Counted from the first letter of the stretch, positions 21,718 through 31,380 are shown. The stretch: 64,000 nucleotides of DNA from Mannheimia haemolytica (GCF_004342115.1 NZ_SMAC01000013.1:1-64000); one strand, 5' to 3'. Made by a program: numbers and translations. The notes: a model not told the origin generated them from the sequence alone.

Positions 21718-21743
21718 ACGTTATGTGCGCATTATAAACACAT

Positions 21744-23768
21744 TTATGATTTTTTATCAAATTCTGACCAATCAAGCATCATCTGTTCAGCTTCTTTTAA
21801 GAAAAAGTCCGGTGCTTCATAGTCTTTTGGTAAATCATCAATATCTTTTAATGCTTTTTTGCCTTCACGGGCAAAACGAGCATTAATATCTTTTAAGCGC
21901 TTGCTTTCATCTGCTTTATTTTCTTTCAGGCGTTCTTCTAAATTTAACGATAAAAACTTACGCTCATCACGTTCTTTTCGAATCGCAATATTCTCGTTTA
22001 ATACTATAAACTCTGGGTTTTTAGCAATACGCTCTTGATGTTTCGCTGTTAATGCAGCAACCGCGTTACGAGCATTCCCAGCCTCTTTATAATTAGCTGC
22101 TGGAATTTTATCCCAAGGAAGCGCATTATCTTCAAAACTTTCACCTGTTTTTGCAGCATTAATGATTTCCGGGAATTTAATATCCGCCTCAACCCCTTTT
22201 AGCTGGGTACTTCCACCATTGATACGGTAGAATTTTTGAATCGTATATTGGATAAAACCAAGAGGCTCTTGATCCAAATCATATACAAAATTCAATGAAC
22301 GGCTCTGTTGAACAGTTCCCTTACCAAAGGTTTGTTGCCCTACAATAATTGCACGGTTGTAATCTTGCATTGCCGCAGCGAAGATTTCAGAGGCTGAAGC
22401 ACTATGGCGATTAATCATCACCATCACTTTTCCATCATAAACTGATTTTGATTCTGGATCTTCGTGTACTTTGATACGATTGAATGCGTCTTGTACTTGC
22501 ACTACAGGCCCATCTTTAATAAATAAACCAGTTAATTCAATCACTTCAGTTAACGAACCACCACCGTTTTCACGTAAATCAATGATCAATCCTTCAACAT
22601 TTTTTTTCTCTATTTGAGTAAGTAATTTACGTACATCTGAAGTCAAACCGATATAAAAAGTAGGGATCTTAATTACCCCTACATTTTTTCCATCTACTTT
22701 TTCTACCGTTAATTTAGCAGCACTATCCTCAATACGAACTTTATCACGCACAAGGGTAATAATTTTAGTTTTTCCACCTTTTTCAGGCTCAATTTCTAAA
22801 CGAACTTTAGTGCCTTTTTTACCTTTGATTTTATCGACTACATTATCCAAACGCCAACCGATAACATCTTCAATCTCACCTCTCTCACCTTGACCTACAC
22901 CGACAATTTTATCGCCGACTACCAGCTTCTTACTTTTAGCGGCAGGGGCTCCTGGCACTAATGCTCTAATGCTGGTTACATCATCTTCTTGGGTTAGCGT
23001 TGCACCAATTCCTTCTAGCGACAGATTCATGCTCTCTTGGAACGCTTTTGCCGCACGAGGAGACAAATAGCTAGTGTGGGGATCGATCTCACGAGAGAAT
23101 GAATTTAAGTAAGTTTGTAAAATATCATCAGCCTTAACTTGAGTTAAACGCTTAATCGCAAAGTTATAACGTTTAGTGAGTGTTTTCTTAATTTCAAGCC
23201 ATTTTTTATCTTTAAGATATAAATTGATAATATCGTTTTTAACTCGCTGCTCCCAAAGTGTATTTGCCTCTTCTACACTTTTTGGAAATGCGGCCTTCTC
23301 ACGGTCAATCTCAATTTCATCATTCCCTTTTAAGTCAGGCTCTTTATCTAGTAAAGATAAGGCATAGCTATAACGCTCATAACGACGTTTAGACATTAAC
23401 TCATACATTGCAAATGCTGCATCTAATTTACCAGCATATAAATCATCATCTAATGTTGTAGCATATTTACTACGCATTTCATCAATATCGGCTTGAAGAA
23501 AAGTATTATGAGAAGGATCAAGCCAATCGACATAGCGGTTAAAAACCTTCCCTGCAAACTCATCATTCAGTTGAAATTTATGATAATGCGATTGAGTTAA
23601 TCGGGCTGTTACACGCTTGGTTGATAAGCTATGCTGCTCATTAGGTTTTGGCATCACAATCGCACTTTCTTTAATGTCCGGCTGAACGGCAAAAGCGTTT
23701 CCTATCATTAAACCTAGGGCTAGGGCAAAAATTTTATTTAATCTTGTTAATTTCATCTTCTTTTCCAA
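21744..23768 (-). CDS. prc: Prc/Tsp, periplasmic carboxy-terminal protease
   Basis: Prc degrades misfolded periplasmic proteins and processes penicillin-binding protein 3 and murein hydrolases. The 674-residue protein has a signal peptide (about 1-27), a PDZ domain (LSLEGIGATLTQEDD onward, about 250-330), and the S41 catalytic domain. The nucleophile serine lies in NRHSASASEIFAAAM and the lysine in QTFGKGTVQQSR. The C-terminal DUF3340 helical region is present. Its partner proQ is upstream, the same order as E. coli. FtsI, a known substrate class, is encoded at 57447. Confidence 0.95.
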   Translation of the reverse strand: MEKKMKLTRLNKIFALALGLMIGNAFAVQPDIKESAIVMPKPNEQHSLSTKRVTARLTQSHYHKFQLNDEFAGKVFNRYVDWLDPSHNTFLQADIDEMRSKYATTLDDDLYAGKLDAAFAMYELMSKRRYERYSYALSLLDKEPDLKGNDEIEIDREKAAFPKSVEEANTLWEQRVKNDIINLYLKDKKWLEIKKTLTKRYNFAIKRLTQVKADDILQTYLNSFSREIDPHTSYLSPRAAKAFQESMNLSLEGIGATLTQEDDVTSIRALVPGAPAAKSKKLVVGDKIVGVGQGERGEIEDVIGWRLDNVVDKIKGKKGTKVRLEIEPEKGGKTKIITLVRDKVRIEDSAAKLTVEKVDGKNVGVIKIPTFYIGLTSDVRKLLTQIEKKNVEGLIIDLRENGGGSLTEVIELTGLFIKDGPVVQVQDAFNRIKVHEDPESKSVYDGKVMVMINRHSASASEIFAAAMQDYNRAIIVGQQTFGKGTVQQSRSLNFVYDLDQEPLGFIQYTIQKFYRINGGSTQLKGVEADIKFPEIINAAKTGESFEDNALPWDKIPAANYKEAGNARNAVAALTAKHQERIAKNPEFIVLNENIAIRKERDERKFLSLNLEERLKENKADESKRLKDINARFAREGKKALKDIDDLPKDYEAPDFFLKEAEQMMLDWSEFDKKS

Positions 23769-23773
23769 ATAAT

Positions 23774-23819
23774 CAAGCGGTCATTTTTTTGCAAAATTTT
23801 ACTAAAATCCGACCGCTTG
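23774..23819 (-). terminator. Uptake-sequence pair between proQ and prc
   Basis: CAAGCGGTC (23774-23782) faces GACCGCTTG (23811-23819), with partial pairing inside the loop. It could attenuate proQ transcripts before prc. Confidence 0.5.
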
Positions 23820-23841
23820 TAAGCACAAAGCGACTTGAAAA

Positions 23842-24387
23842 CTATTTACGACCGAATTTATCTGCTAATGCAGCTAATTTTTCTTCTGAAGCTTTAGGTA
23901 AATTATCTATTGCTTTTTTCGCCTTAAATTCTGCACGCTTTTTCGCATTTTCTTCACGTGCTTTCTGTTTGAAGTACTCTTTACGTTGTGCTTTACGCTC
24001 TTGTGCTTTACGTTCTGCAACCACTTTCGCAGCAGCCAAAGCTTCTGCGGCGTGAGTAGCTTCGTCTTCTGTTACCACGCCAACTTCTTCACCCTGTAAG
24101 CCGACACGAGCAACATTAGCTTGGCTGGCAGCCAAGTAACGCCAAGAATTAGTGTAATTCCGCAATACTTGGCGCAATAACGTTTTACTGATTTTCTCAT
24201 CATCTTTTAATGCTTCAGCTAATTCCTGAAACAACCCAACTTTCAATGGTTTTACTTCACCTTCAAGCGTGAAACAAAGCGGAAATTTCTCCGCTAAATA
24301 AGCAATCACTTCCTTGGTACTTGGATTGGTTTTATTCTGAGTTTGTTCTACTTTTTGCTCAATTTGCTCTGACATAATAAGTCCCAT
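23842..24387 (-). CDS. proQ: ProQ, RNA chaperone
   Basis: ProQ binds structured small RNAs and mRNA 3' ends. The 181-residue protein has the N-terminal FinO/ProQ domain (about 22-125; [27 protein letters not shown] and [11 protein letters not shown]). A basic, Ala/Lys/Glu-rich tail follows. It is shorter than E. coli ProQ (232), lacking most of the C-terminal Tudor-like domain seen there. Alternative internal start at residue 5 (MSEQIEQ) is possible. It is upstream of prc on the same strand. Confidence 0.93.
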   Translation of the reverse strand: MGLIMSEQIEQKVEQTQNKTNPSTKEVIAYLAEKFPLCFTLEGEVKPLKVGLFQELAEALKDDEKISKTLLRQVLRNYTNSWRYLAASQANVARVGLQGEEVGVVTEDEATHAAEALAAAKVVAERKAQERKAQRKEYFKQKAREENAKKRAEFKAKKAIDNLPKASEEKLAALADKFGRK

Positions 24388-24702
24388 TTAATAAAAATCT
24401 AATAATTAGATAAGTGAAAATCTAACTGGATACTATATTTGATTTATAAGGCTTCGTCCATATAAATTCCACATTACGTTTACAAAAGAGATAGACTCTT
24501 TTTTCATTTGAATGTTCATAAAAGTATAAAAATGATTTGCTTAAAAAATGAATAAGTGGTGTAATGGCTCAAGCTGTTCGTGCGTTAATTAAAGTTGAAT
24601 CTTGTTAGTTATTTTCCTCAAGGCAAGTGATTGATAGATACGTCTGTAATATCCCGTTTAGCTATCTTTTATCACTTTTTGTATTTATATAAGGAAAATT
24701 TT
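24388..24702. promoter_or_regulatory. proQ / cold-shock gene intergenic region and csp leader
   Basis: The 315 bp hold no gene. A small hairpin with a T run (AAAAGAG-ATAGA-CTCTTTT, 24484-24502) could stop a short plus-strand transcript. The region 24600-24702 is probably the long 5' leader common to cspA-type mRNAs, which controls their cold induction. AAGGAAAA precedes the csp ATG. No specific promoter can be named with confidence. Confidence 0.35.
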
Positions 24703-24915
24703 ATGTCAGCAATTACCGGCACAGTAAAATGGTTCAACGCCACCAAAGGTTTTGGTTTTATCACCCCTGATCAAGGTGGCAAAGATGTATTCGTACACTT
24801 CTCTGCTATCGAAGCAAACGGCGGCTACCGCACATTAGAAGACGGTGCTAAAGTACAATTTGAAATCCAAGATTCAGAGCGTGGAGCTTCAGCCGTAAAC
24901 GTGAAAACAATCTAA
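24703..24915 (+). CDS. CspA-family cold-shock protein
   Basis: The 70-residue single-domain protein starts [20 protein letters not shown] and contains the RNA-binding motifs RNP1 (KGFGFITP) and RNP2 (DVFVHFSAI). The frame extends upstream to 24631, but those codons have no family match and the ATG at 24703 has the AAGGAAAA ribosome site. It is probably an RNA chaperone or antiterminator. Which E. coli paralogue it corresponds to (CspA, CspC, CspD) cannot be fixed. Confidence 0.95.
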   Translation: MSAITGTVKWFNATKGFGFITPDQGGKDVFVHFSAIEANGGYRTLEDGAKVQFEIQDSERGASAVNVKTI

Positions 24916-24941
24916 TTTCAGCAAATTCAATGAATTTCGAT

Positions 24942-24970
24942 AAAAATGCCGACAACTTGTCGGCATTTTT
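24942..24970. terminator. csp terminator (bidirectional)
   Basis: AAAAATGCCGACA-ACT-TGTCGGCATTTTT is a perfect 13-bp stem between csp and the convergent transporter gene. Confidence 0.92.
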
Positions 24971-24974
24971 GCTA

Positions 24975-26129
24975 TCAATTAATCTGTACTTCAAACCTTT
25001 TCGGCACAATAAAAATGGCAGGTAGGGTAAAAATTGCCATCAACCAAAATGTCAGGCTTGGGGAATGTTGATAGACCATTCCGGCAATAAAGGTAAATAC
25101 TGCCATAAAAGCACAGCTTGCCAAGCCAAAATAGAGACCTTGTAATTTCGTCACACGCTCTGCCGATTGCATCGAAATATAGCGAATCATCGCAATATGA
25201 GCCGCCCCGAAGGTAATAGAATGTAGCATTTGCATTACAATAATCAGCACGATCTCTGTAGTACTACCCATTATTGCCCAACGAATCACTGCAAAAACGG
25301 CAGCTAAAATCATTAAATGGCTGATTTTCCACGATTTAAACAAGCGTTTAGAGACCAAAAAGAACAAAATTTCCGCCACCACCGCCAAGCCCCAAAACAG
25401 GCTAGTCATTGCGGTTGAAATACTGGCATTTGACCAATGAATGGTGCTGTAAGTGTAATAAGCGGCGTGCGAGGCTGAAATTAACGACACCGCGATCAAC
25501 ATTTTTAAGGTTTCCGGCTCTTTCAATAATTGGCGATAAGTTACGCTTGAAGTATTGGCTTTATTACCTTGTTCTTCAAACCCGACTTTGGGCGTAGCAA
25601 GCTGCCCTATTCCTAAAAAAACCAAGAAACCGATGATAATCCACACCACCGAATTTTCACCAAGCAAGCCGATAAGATAGCCGGCAGAAAGTGAGCCTAC
25701 CACAAACGCCATTGAGCCGAATAACCTTGCTCTGCCGTAATCCAGCCCGATCTGATGTTGCCAAATTGAGGCAATGCTATCGGCTATCGGCATTGCCCCC
25801 GAATTGAACATTTGAAACAACATTAACACCGGAAAAAGTAGCCAAATGAAATCCCCTGAAAACAGCAACGCCACCGCAGCCGCAATATTCAGCCAAGTTA
25901 AACTGCGGGCGGTGGGAATGAGTTGGCTCACGGTTTTTACCCGTTGTGAGGCAAGCATACTGCCGGCAAAGCGGAACAAATAGCCAACTGCGGCAAATAA
26001 GCCGATCATTTCAGTCGAATAGCCGTGATGTTTAAGCCACACTGGCAAAAACGGCAACAACACGCCATAGGCACAAAAAAAGCCAAAGTAATTAAATGCC
26101 GCCCATTGGAACGGGGAAACTTTCATCAT
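24975..26129 (-). CDS. HcaT-like major facilitator transporter
   Basis: The 384-residue protein has about 12 membrane segments and matches the 3-phenylpropionate transporter (HcaT/YfhS) family, for example YGVLLPFLPVWLKHHGYS, DYGRARLFGSMAFVVGS and SHAAYYTYSTIHW. The true substrate is uncertain, since no phenylpropionate pathway is nearby. The frame extends upstream inside proC, but the ATG at 26129 overlaps the proC stop (ATGA), so it is the probable start and translation is coupled to proC. A second ATG follows at once. Confidence 0.82.
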   Translation of the reverse strand: MMKVSPFQWAAFNYFGFFCAYGVLLPFLPVWLKHHGYSTEMIGLFAAVGYLFRFAGSMLASQRVKTVSQLIPTARSLTWLNIAAAVALLFSGDFIWLLFPVLMLFQMFNSGAMPIADSIASIWQHQIGLDYGRARLFGSMAFVVGSLSAGYLIGLLGENSVVWIIIGFLVFLGIGQLATPKVGFEEQGNKANTSSVTYRQLLKEPETLKMLIAVSLISASHAAYYTYSTIHWSNASISTAMTSLFWGLAVVAEILFFLVSKRLFKSWKISHLMILAAVFAVIRWAIMGSTTEIVLIIVMQMLHSITFGAAHIAMIRYISMQSAERVTKLQGLYFGLASCAFMAVFTFIAGMVYQHSPSLTFWLMAIFTLPAIFIVPKRFEVQIN

Positions 26130-26950
26130 AACGATTGCTCCATTTCTCTGGCTCGATGAATTGCCGCCCACATTGCATCATCAACGGTTTTAGCAAGATC
26201 GTGCTGCTCAAACACCTCAAGGGCTTTCGCCGTTGTGCCTCCCTTTGAGGTCACATTTTCCCGCAAGGTCGAAAGTGGCGTAGTCGGGTTCGCTTCCACC
26301 AATTTCGTCGCCCCCAATGCGACAGATTGTACAAGCGTTCTTGCGTCCTGCTCGGAAAAGCCCATTTGCACCGCACTTTGCTGCATTGCCTCCATAAAAC
26401 GGAAGAAATACGCCGGGCTTGAGCCGGTTATCGCAATAATGTGGTTGATTTGCTCCTCGGTTTCCACCCAGTAACATTTACCAACGGCTGACATCAACTG
26501 TTCGGCAAATTGGCAAGCGGTCGGATTTACCGATTTTTTTGCAAATAATCCGGTCATTCCTTCGCTGATTAAAGACGGGGTGTTTGGCATCGTGCGAATG
26601 ATATTTTTCGCACTCGGCAACAGCGTTTCCAAGCGTTGCACAGAAATACCTGCTGCTACTGAAATCACCCATTTGTTGGAAAAATCAACATCGGCAAACT
26701 CGGCACACACTTGTGCCATCATCTGTGGTTTTACCGCCAGCACGATCACGTCAGCCTGCTCTACCGCCTCACGATTTGCAAAATTTGTCGCAATTCCGAC
26801 CGCTTGTAACTCCTCTCGGCGAGCCAAATTACTTTTATTGCACGCAATGATTTGTTCGGCAGAATAACCGCTTTTTAATAAGCCTTGAATAATCGCATAC
26901 GCCATATTTCCGGTGCCGATAAAGGCAAGTTTTTTCTCGTTCATTCGCAA
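26126..26950 (-). CDS. proC: ProC, pyrroline-5-carboxylate reductase
   Basis: ProC makes proline from pyrroline-5-carboxylate using NAD(P)H. The 274-residue protein has the Rossmann motif FIGTGNMAYAIIQGLL (about 10-25), VLAVKPQMM, IRTMPNTPSLI, and the C-terminal signature NVTSKGGTTAKALEVF. It is upstream of and overlaps the HcaT-like gene. An in-frame ATG lies at residue 3. Length and motifs are normal. Confidence 0.95.
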   Translation of the reverse strand: MRMNEKKLAFIGTGNMAYAIIQGLLKSGYSAEQIIACNKSNLARREELQAVGIATNFANREAVEQADVIVLAVKPQMMAQVCAEFADVDFSNKWVISVAAGISVQRLETLLPSAKNIIRTMPNTPSLISEGMTGLFAKKSVNPTACQFAEQLMSAVGKCYWVETEEQINHIIAITGSSPAYFFRFMEAMQQSAVQMGFSEQDARTLVQSVALGATKLVEANPTTPLSTLRENVTSKGGTTAKALEVFEQHDLAKTVDDAMWAAIHRAREMEQSL

Positions 26951-27020
26951 ATTCTCTACTGTGTTGGGTTGGGGTCTGTTAAAATAACACTATTCTACAC
27001 CCGATAAAGGATATGCAAAA

Positions 27021-27929
27021 ATGGTTTGGTTCAAAAATGTGATGATCTATAAATTAACCGGCGAGCTGGCGTTGGAAAGCAATAGCCTTAACGAGTTACA
27101 GCAAGAAACCCGCTTTACCCCTTGCAGCCAGCACGATATGAGCAAATTCGGCTGGGCTACGCCACTTACCGGCTCGGATTTACTGCATTTCTCACAAGCG
27201 AACCAATTTTTGCTGATTTCACACAAAGAAGATAAATTATTACCTGCTAATGTGGTGAAAGCCGAAACCGAGCAACGCATTGCAGAACTGGAAGAAAAAG
27301 AGGCTCGTAAGCTGAAAAAAACCGAAAAACAAGCCGTGAAAGATCAGATCGTTTCTGCGTTATTGCCTCGAGCATTCAGCAAACATCAATTCACCGCTCT
27401 TTGGTTGGATTTAGATAATCAGTTGGTTTATGTGGATGCAGCCTCGAGCAAACGGGCGGAAGATACGCTGGCGTTACTGCGAAAAACACTTGGCTCGTTG
27501 CCGGTTGTGCCGATTTCCTTTACCCTACCGCCGGCAGAGGTAATGACGAATTGGATCGCCAAAGGGCATACGCCAAGTTGGTTGAATTTGTTGGAAGAGG
27601 CAGAACTGAAATCTTTCGATACCGACAGCATTATTCGCTGTAAACGCCAAGATTTAGAGACGGAAGAAATCGCCCGGCACTTGCAAGCGGGCAAATTTAT
27701 CACAAAACTTGCGATTGAATGGGAAGGGCATTTCAATTGCGTGTTAAATGAAGACGCCACGCTTTCACGCCTGAAGTTTGCCGATGAAGTGCGAGAGAAA
27801 AATGACGATATTCTCAAAGAAGATGTGGCTCAACGCTTTGATGCCGATTTCTTATTAATGACCGAAGAGCTGAAACTTTTCACCGAAAAAATGATTGCCG
27901 AATTTGGCGGAATTAAATCCAGAATTTAG
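27021..27929 (+). CDS. rdgC: RdgC, recombination-associated protein
   Basis: RdgC is a ring-forming DNA-binding protein that limits RecA activity. The 302-residue protein begins MVWFKNVMIYKLTGE, typical for the family, and is colinear with E. coli RdgC (303 residues), including a Lys/Glu-rich helical segment near 90-110. It is divergent from proC, with a 70 bp gap, and followed 20 bp later by yqaB. Confidence 0.95.
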   Translation: MVWFKNVMIYKLTGELALESNSLNELQQETRFTPCSQHDMSKFGWATPLTGSDLLHFSQANQFLLISHKEDKLLPANVVKAETEQRIAELEEKEARKLKKTEKQAVKDQIVSALLPRAFSKHQFTALWLDLDNQLVYVDAASSKRAEDTLALLRKTLGSLPVVPISFTLPPAEVMTNWIAKGHTPSWLNLLEEAELKSFDTDSIIRCKRQDLETEEIARHLQAGKFITKLAIEWEGHFNCVLNEDATLSRLKFADEVREKNDDILKEDVAQRFDADFLLMTEELKLFTEKMIAEFGGIKSRI

Positions 27930-27949
27930 AAAAAAATTTAAGGAAAGCA

Positions 27950-28555
27950 ATGTTAGATCAAACCATTATCGACCAATATGACGCCTTGATTTTTGATATG
28001 GACGGCACATTAATTGACACGATGCCAAGCCACGCCAAGGCGTGGGAAAAGGTGGGCGAAGTGTTAGGCTACCCAATCAATCCAAAGCCAATGTACGAAC
28101 TGAGTGGCTCAACCACTTTTGTGATTGCCCGAGAAATAATGCAACGCTCCAATATCCCCGAGCATTATTTTGAGCAAGTGGTACAACTAAAACGGGAATT
28201 TGGGATTGAAATGGTGTTAGCCAATGCCACTCTGTTGCCTGCCTTTGAGATTATTAAAGCTAACGTTGGCAAAAAACCAATGGCAATCGGCACAGGCTCA
28301 CACCGTGCAATGGTGGAATTATTAGACCAAAAATTTAACTTACGTCAATATGTTTCGGTTATTGTAGATTCTGATGATGTAAGCAACCATAAGCCAGCCC
28401 CTGAAACCTTTTTAAAATGTGCGGAAAAACTTGGCATTGCCCCACACCGCTGTTTGGTGTTTGAAGATGCCGATTTAGGCGTGCAAGCCGCCCTCAACGG
28501 CAATATGAACGTGTTTGATGTACGTACGAATACGATAACTCACTCAACCCGTTAA
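27950..28555 (+). CDS. yqaB: YqaB-type HAD sugar phosphatase
   Basis: The 201-residue HAD protein has motif I FDMDGTLIDTMPSH, motif II in AIGTGSH, the motif III lysine in NHKPAPETF, and motif IV in VFEDADLGVQAA. It aligns along its length with E. coli YqaB (fructose-1-phosphatase/6-phosphogluconate phosphatase activity). Substrate is therefore only by homology. It follows rdgC and precedes the membrane protein gene by 15 bp. Confidence 0.85.
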   Translation: MLDQTIIDQYDALIFDMDGTLIDTMPSHAKAWEKVGEVLGYPINPKPMYELSGSTTFVIAREIMQRSNIPEHYFEQVVQLKREFGIEMVLANATLLPAFEIIKANVGKKPMAIGTGSHRAMVELLDQKFNLRQYVSVIVDSDDVSNHKPAPETFLKCAEKLGIAPHRCLVFEDADLGVQAALNGNMNVFDVRTNTITHSTR

Positions 28556-28570
28556 AAATGATAGGTTTAT

Positions 28571-29362
28571 ATGAAAACAGAGTGGATTAAACATTTAATT
28601 CAACAATTAACCACGCTTTCCAAAGCCATCGAAAACTACTTTACCAGCGGTTCATTTGGGGTGAAATTCTACCTTTTTCTAATGCACCCTTGTTTTCGTA
28701 AAAGCTGTGCCTTTTTGATTTTTATTATTGGTATGGTTTCAAGTTTTAGCGGGCTATTTTATTTGGTGGCGGAACACATCACGATTTTATTTAGCGAAAG
28801 ATCGCTCACCACTTACTTCCACCATAGCACCCTTGAATTGATGATTCCAGTCGGCACAATGATAGATGAAAAAATCAGCGAATTATCACCACTTTCGGTG
28901 GTAATGCGTTCAATGTTTGTGCTACAAGCAGTCGTTTTTTTCTTTATTTATGCAATCGGCATCACCCACATTGCTCACAACAAATTGCGGGTCATCGGCT
29001 TATTGCTTTCGCTATGCTTTGCGATTGGCTGCTCACTAGTTGCCGGTATTCAGCCAAGCAGTCGTGGCGAATTCGGCATTTACAATTTAGGGGCAAGCAT
29101 TACGTTTTTAATCGGCAATTTAACGCTGATCATCGCAGGCTTCGATCTCTACCACCCTTCAATGCAATTTTTTAAACGCTTTAGCATTGGTGCGGGCGTT
29201 ATCGGGGCAATCTGTATTTTAATCACGATTTTCCTACCAACCCTGTTTAGCCCGTTAATTGAACGAGCAGGTATTTATACCATTATGCTGTGGGAAATTT
29301 TAGCCGGTTTTGCCATCATTAAACGCCTGTTGAAATTGCCCTCATTCAGACAACAAGGATAA
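28571..29362 (+). CDS. DUF998-like membrane protein
   Basis: I do not recognise this 263-residue protein with certainty. It has about six hydrophobic segments (near 45-70, 115-135, 142-162, 172-193, 205-227 and 232-252). The region SLVAGIQPSSRGEFGIYNLGAS with the following long hydrophobic stretch resembles DUF998 proteins. The first 45 residues are soluble and basic. It lies 15 bp after yqaB and 3 bp before argE, so it is co-transcribed with argE. No function can be inferred from the context. Confidence 0.7.
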   Translation: MKTEWIKHLIQQLTTLSKAIENYFTSGSFGVKFYLFLMHPCFRKSCAFLIFIIGMVSSFSGLFYLVAEHITILFSERSLTTYFHHSTLELMIPVGTMIDEKISELSPLSVVMRSMFVLQAVVFFFIYAIGITHIAHNKLRVIGLLLSLCFAIGCSLVAGIQPSSRGEFGIYNLGASITFLIGNLTLIIAGFDLYHPSMQFFKRFSIGAGVIGAICILITIFLPTLFSPLIERAGIYTIMLWEILAGFAIIKRLLKLPSFRQQG

Positions 29363-29365
29363 CCA

Positions 29366-30508
29366 ATGAAACAGATTTCCTTTATTCAACGCTATGCTCA
29401 ACTGATTGAGCTACCGACCATTTCCAGCCTTGTTGCCGAAGAAGATTTATCGAACCGCCGTTTGATTGAATTGCTCGCCACTTGGCTGGCAGATTTCGGC
29501 TTTAAAACCGAGATTTTAGCGGTAGAAGGTAGCCATAATAAATACAATTTACTTGCGACCTATGGCGAGGGTGAGGGCGGTTTATTATTGGCAGGGCATA
29601 CCGACACCGTGCCGTTTGATGAAGGAAAATGGCGCTTCAATCCATTCCAATTAACCGAAAAAGCAGGCAAACTCTACGGCTTAGGCACGGCAGATATGAA
29701 AGGCTTTTTCGCCTTTGTGGTGGAGGTTGTGAGCCAACTCGACCTAACCCAAATCAAAAAGCCGATTCGCATTCTTGCCACCGCTGATGAAGAAACCACA
29801 ATGCTGGGGGCAAGAACCTTTGCTCAGCACAGCCACATTCGCCCCGATTGTGCGATTATTGGCGAGCCGACCTCGCTCAAACCGATTCGAGCCCACAAAG
29901 GGCATATTGGCGAATCGGTTCGCATTACCGGCAGAAGCGGACACTCCAGCGACCCCGCCAAAGGCATTAATGCGATTGAATTAATGCACCAATCTATCGG
30001 TTATTTAATGAAAATGCGTGATGAACTGCGAGAGAAATACCACAATCCGCTGTTCCAAGTCACCCACCCGACAATGAACTTCGGCAATATTCACGGCGGC
30101 GATGCCATTAACCGCATTTGTGCCTGTTGCGAATTGCAATTTGATATGCGACCACTACCGAATATGGCGGTGCAAGATTTGTATGCAATGGTAAACGAGC
30201 ATTTAAAACCGATGCTGGAACAATATGGCGATTTAATTGAAATCCGCCATTTACACGATGGAATTCCGGGCTACGAATGCGAACACTCGGCACAAATCGT
30301 GCAAGTGGTTGAAAAGCTACTGGGCGAAAAATGCGATGCCGTCAATTACTGCACTGAAGCCCCATTCATTCAACAACTCTGCCCAACGCTGGTACTAGGC
30401 CCCGGCTCCATTGAACAAGCCCACCAGCCCGATGAGTTTTTGGAAATGAAATATATCGAACCGACAAAAGAGTTATTGACTAAATTGATTTATCATTTTT
30501 GTGGATAA
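29366..30508 (+). CDS. argE: ArgE, acetylornithine deacetylase
   Basis: ArgE hydrolyses N-acetylornithine to ornithine in arginine synthesis. The 380-residue M20 metallopeptidase-fold enzyme has metal ligands in [36 protein letters not shown] and GEPTSL, and the dimerisation domain about residues 180-290. It ends with the His ligand region near [13 protein letters not shown]. The gene ends a rdgC-yqaB-DUF998-argE run. No other arg genes are nearby. Confidence 0.94.
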   Translation: MKQISFIQRYAQLIELPTISSLVAEEDLSNRRLIELLATWLADFGFKTEILAVEGSHNKYNLLATYGEGEGGLLLAGHTDTVPFDEGKWRFNPFQLTEKAGKLYGLGTADMKGFFAFVVEVVSQLDLTQIKKPIRILATADEETTMLGARTFAQHSHIRPDCAIIGEPTSLKPIRAHKGHIGESVRITGRSGHSSDPAKGINAIELMHQSIGYLMKMRDELREKYHNPLFQVTHPTMNFGNIHGGDAINRICACCELQFDMRPLPNMAVQDLYAMVNEHLKPMLEQYGDLIEIRHLHDGIPGYECEHSAQIVQVVEKLLGEKCDAVNYCTEAPFIQQLCPTLVLGPGSIEQAHQPDEFLEMKYIEPTKELLTKLIYHFCG

Positions 30509-30519
30509 ATCAACAGAAA

Positions 30520-30575
30520 CAAGCGCTCATTTTCGCCATACTTTTTGCAAAAGAATCGGCAAAAATGACCGCTTG
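30520..30575. terminator. Uptake-sequence pair after argE with one mutated core
   Basis: CAAGCGCTCATTTT (30520-30533) faces AAAAATGACCGCTTG (30561-30575). The left copy reads AAGCGCTC instead of AAGCGGTC, leaving one mismatch in the stem. Its position suits an argE terminator. Confidence 0.55.
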
Positions 30576-30654
30576 ATATTTAGTATTGAGTGACCTATAA
30601 ACTTCCATACTTCATCATTGATTTAAGGAGATTCTGTTAGATAGGTATTAATCT

Positions 30655-30942
30655 CTAGCTAGGTCTTGGATACAAACGGCGAGAATGAATTATAGTAATA
30701 ATATATACTTTTTCTAGGTGTATCTCATAGACAATACGATAATTGCGGCAGAATGTTTCTAATGTGCCATCTTCTCTACGTCGCCCTATTGTAGGCATAA
30801 ATGCAATGAGATCGAGTTTATTTTGTAATTGTTCCCAAAGTGAAACTACGCTCAACCAATGCCCTGTATAATCTTCTACCGACTGTAAAATCTCAATGAC
30901 ATTAGACCTTGCGGTAAGTGACAGCTCCCAAGATTTAGGCAT
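30655..30942 (-). CDS. ParE/RelE-family toxin
   Basis: The 95-residue protein starts MPKSWELSLTARSNVIEIL and shows the ParE/RelE pattern: an N-terminal helix pair, FMPTIGRRRED in the middle, and RNYRIVYEI and IIHSRRLYP at the end. The frame extends 20 codons upstream into the antitoxin gene, but the ATG at 30942 has a GAGG ribosome site and gives the family start. It overlaps the antitoxin gene by 8 bp. Whether it acts on gyrase (ParE) or mRNA (RelE) cannot be told; ParE-like spacing is slightly favoured. Confidence 0.82.
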   Translation of the reverse strand: MPKSWELSLTARSNVIEILQSVEDYTGHWLSVVSLWEQLQNKLDLIAFMPTIGRRREDGTLETFCRNYRIVYEIHLEKVYIITIIHSRRLYPRPS

Positions 30943-31126
30943 AATTAACCTCAAACAAATTTTCATTTTCTCGTAATTGCTGACGTTTCTGCATATCCGC
31001 AAATAAATGATTTAATTCGTTATTGATTTGTTCTTTGGTAAAGGTTTCTCCTCGAGCTATTGCTTCTTGACCAGCTTTAATTTGCTCTGCAAGAAACTCA
31101 TCATATCCTTGTTCTTTGAATAGCAT
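30935..31126 (-). CDS. Antitoxin of the ParE/RelE pair
   Basis: The 63-residue protein MLFKEQGYDEFLAEQIKAGQ is acidic and helical, with KAGQEAIARGETFTKEQINNEL typical of short antitoxins that wrap the toxin with their C-terminal half. The frame starts earlier at 31198, but the ATG at 31126 has an AAGGAG site seven bases upstream. It precedes and overlaps the toxin gene, the standard antitoxin-first order. The DNA-binding fold is unclear; the N-terminus is too short for a full ribbon-helix-helix plus linker to be obvious. Confidence 0.75.
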   Translation of the reverse strand: MLFKEQGYDEFLAEQIKAGQEAIARGETFTKEQINNELNHLFADMQKRQQLRENENLFEVNYA

Positions 31127-31333
31127 ATTCTGCTCCTTTGATTTGTGTCTTGATTCCACTATGTTCAAGACATAGTTTAAGTTTAAATCTACGCTCAAAG
31201 CAATGAAGAGTCAAGGGAATCCTTATGTTGATAGGGTGTGCATATTTTTCGAGTCAAATGAATTAAAAATCATCATTACGATCATCCACTCATAGATTTT
31301 ATCTTCCTATCTAAGGTCATCTTCTTATATCAA

Positions 31334-31380
31334 ACAAGCGGTCTAAATTTGCAAAAAAATGACAAATTTAGACCGCTTGT
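31334..31380 (-). terminator. dolP terminator (paired uptake sequences)
   Basis: ACAAGCGGTCTAAATTTG (31334-31351) pairs perfectly over 18 bp with CAAATTTAGACCGCTTGT (31363-31380), 36 bp after the dolP stop. The gap 31127-31333 shows nothing further. Confidence 0.75.

Noticed and set aside
24631-24702. N-terminal extension of the cold-shock protein
   Set aside because: The added residues match nothing in the family and the internal ATG has a good ribosome site.
26130-26171. 14-residue extension of the HcaT-like transporter
   Set aside because: It lies inside proC, and the ATGA overlap gives a better start.
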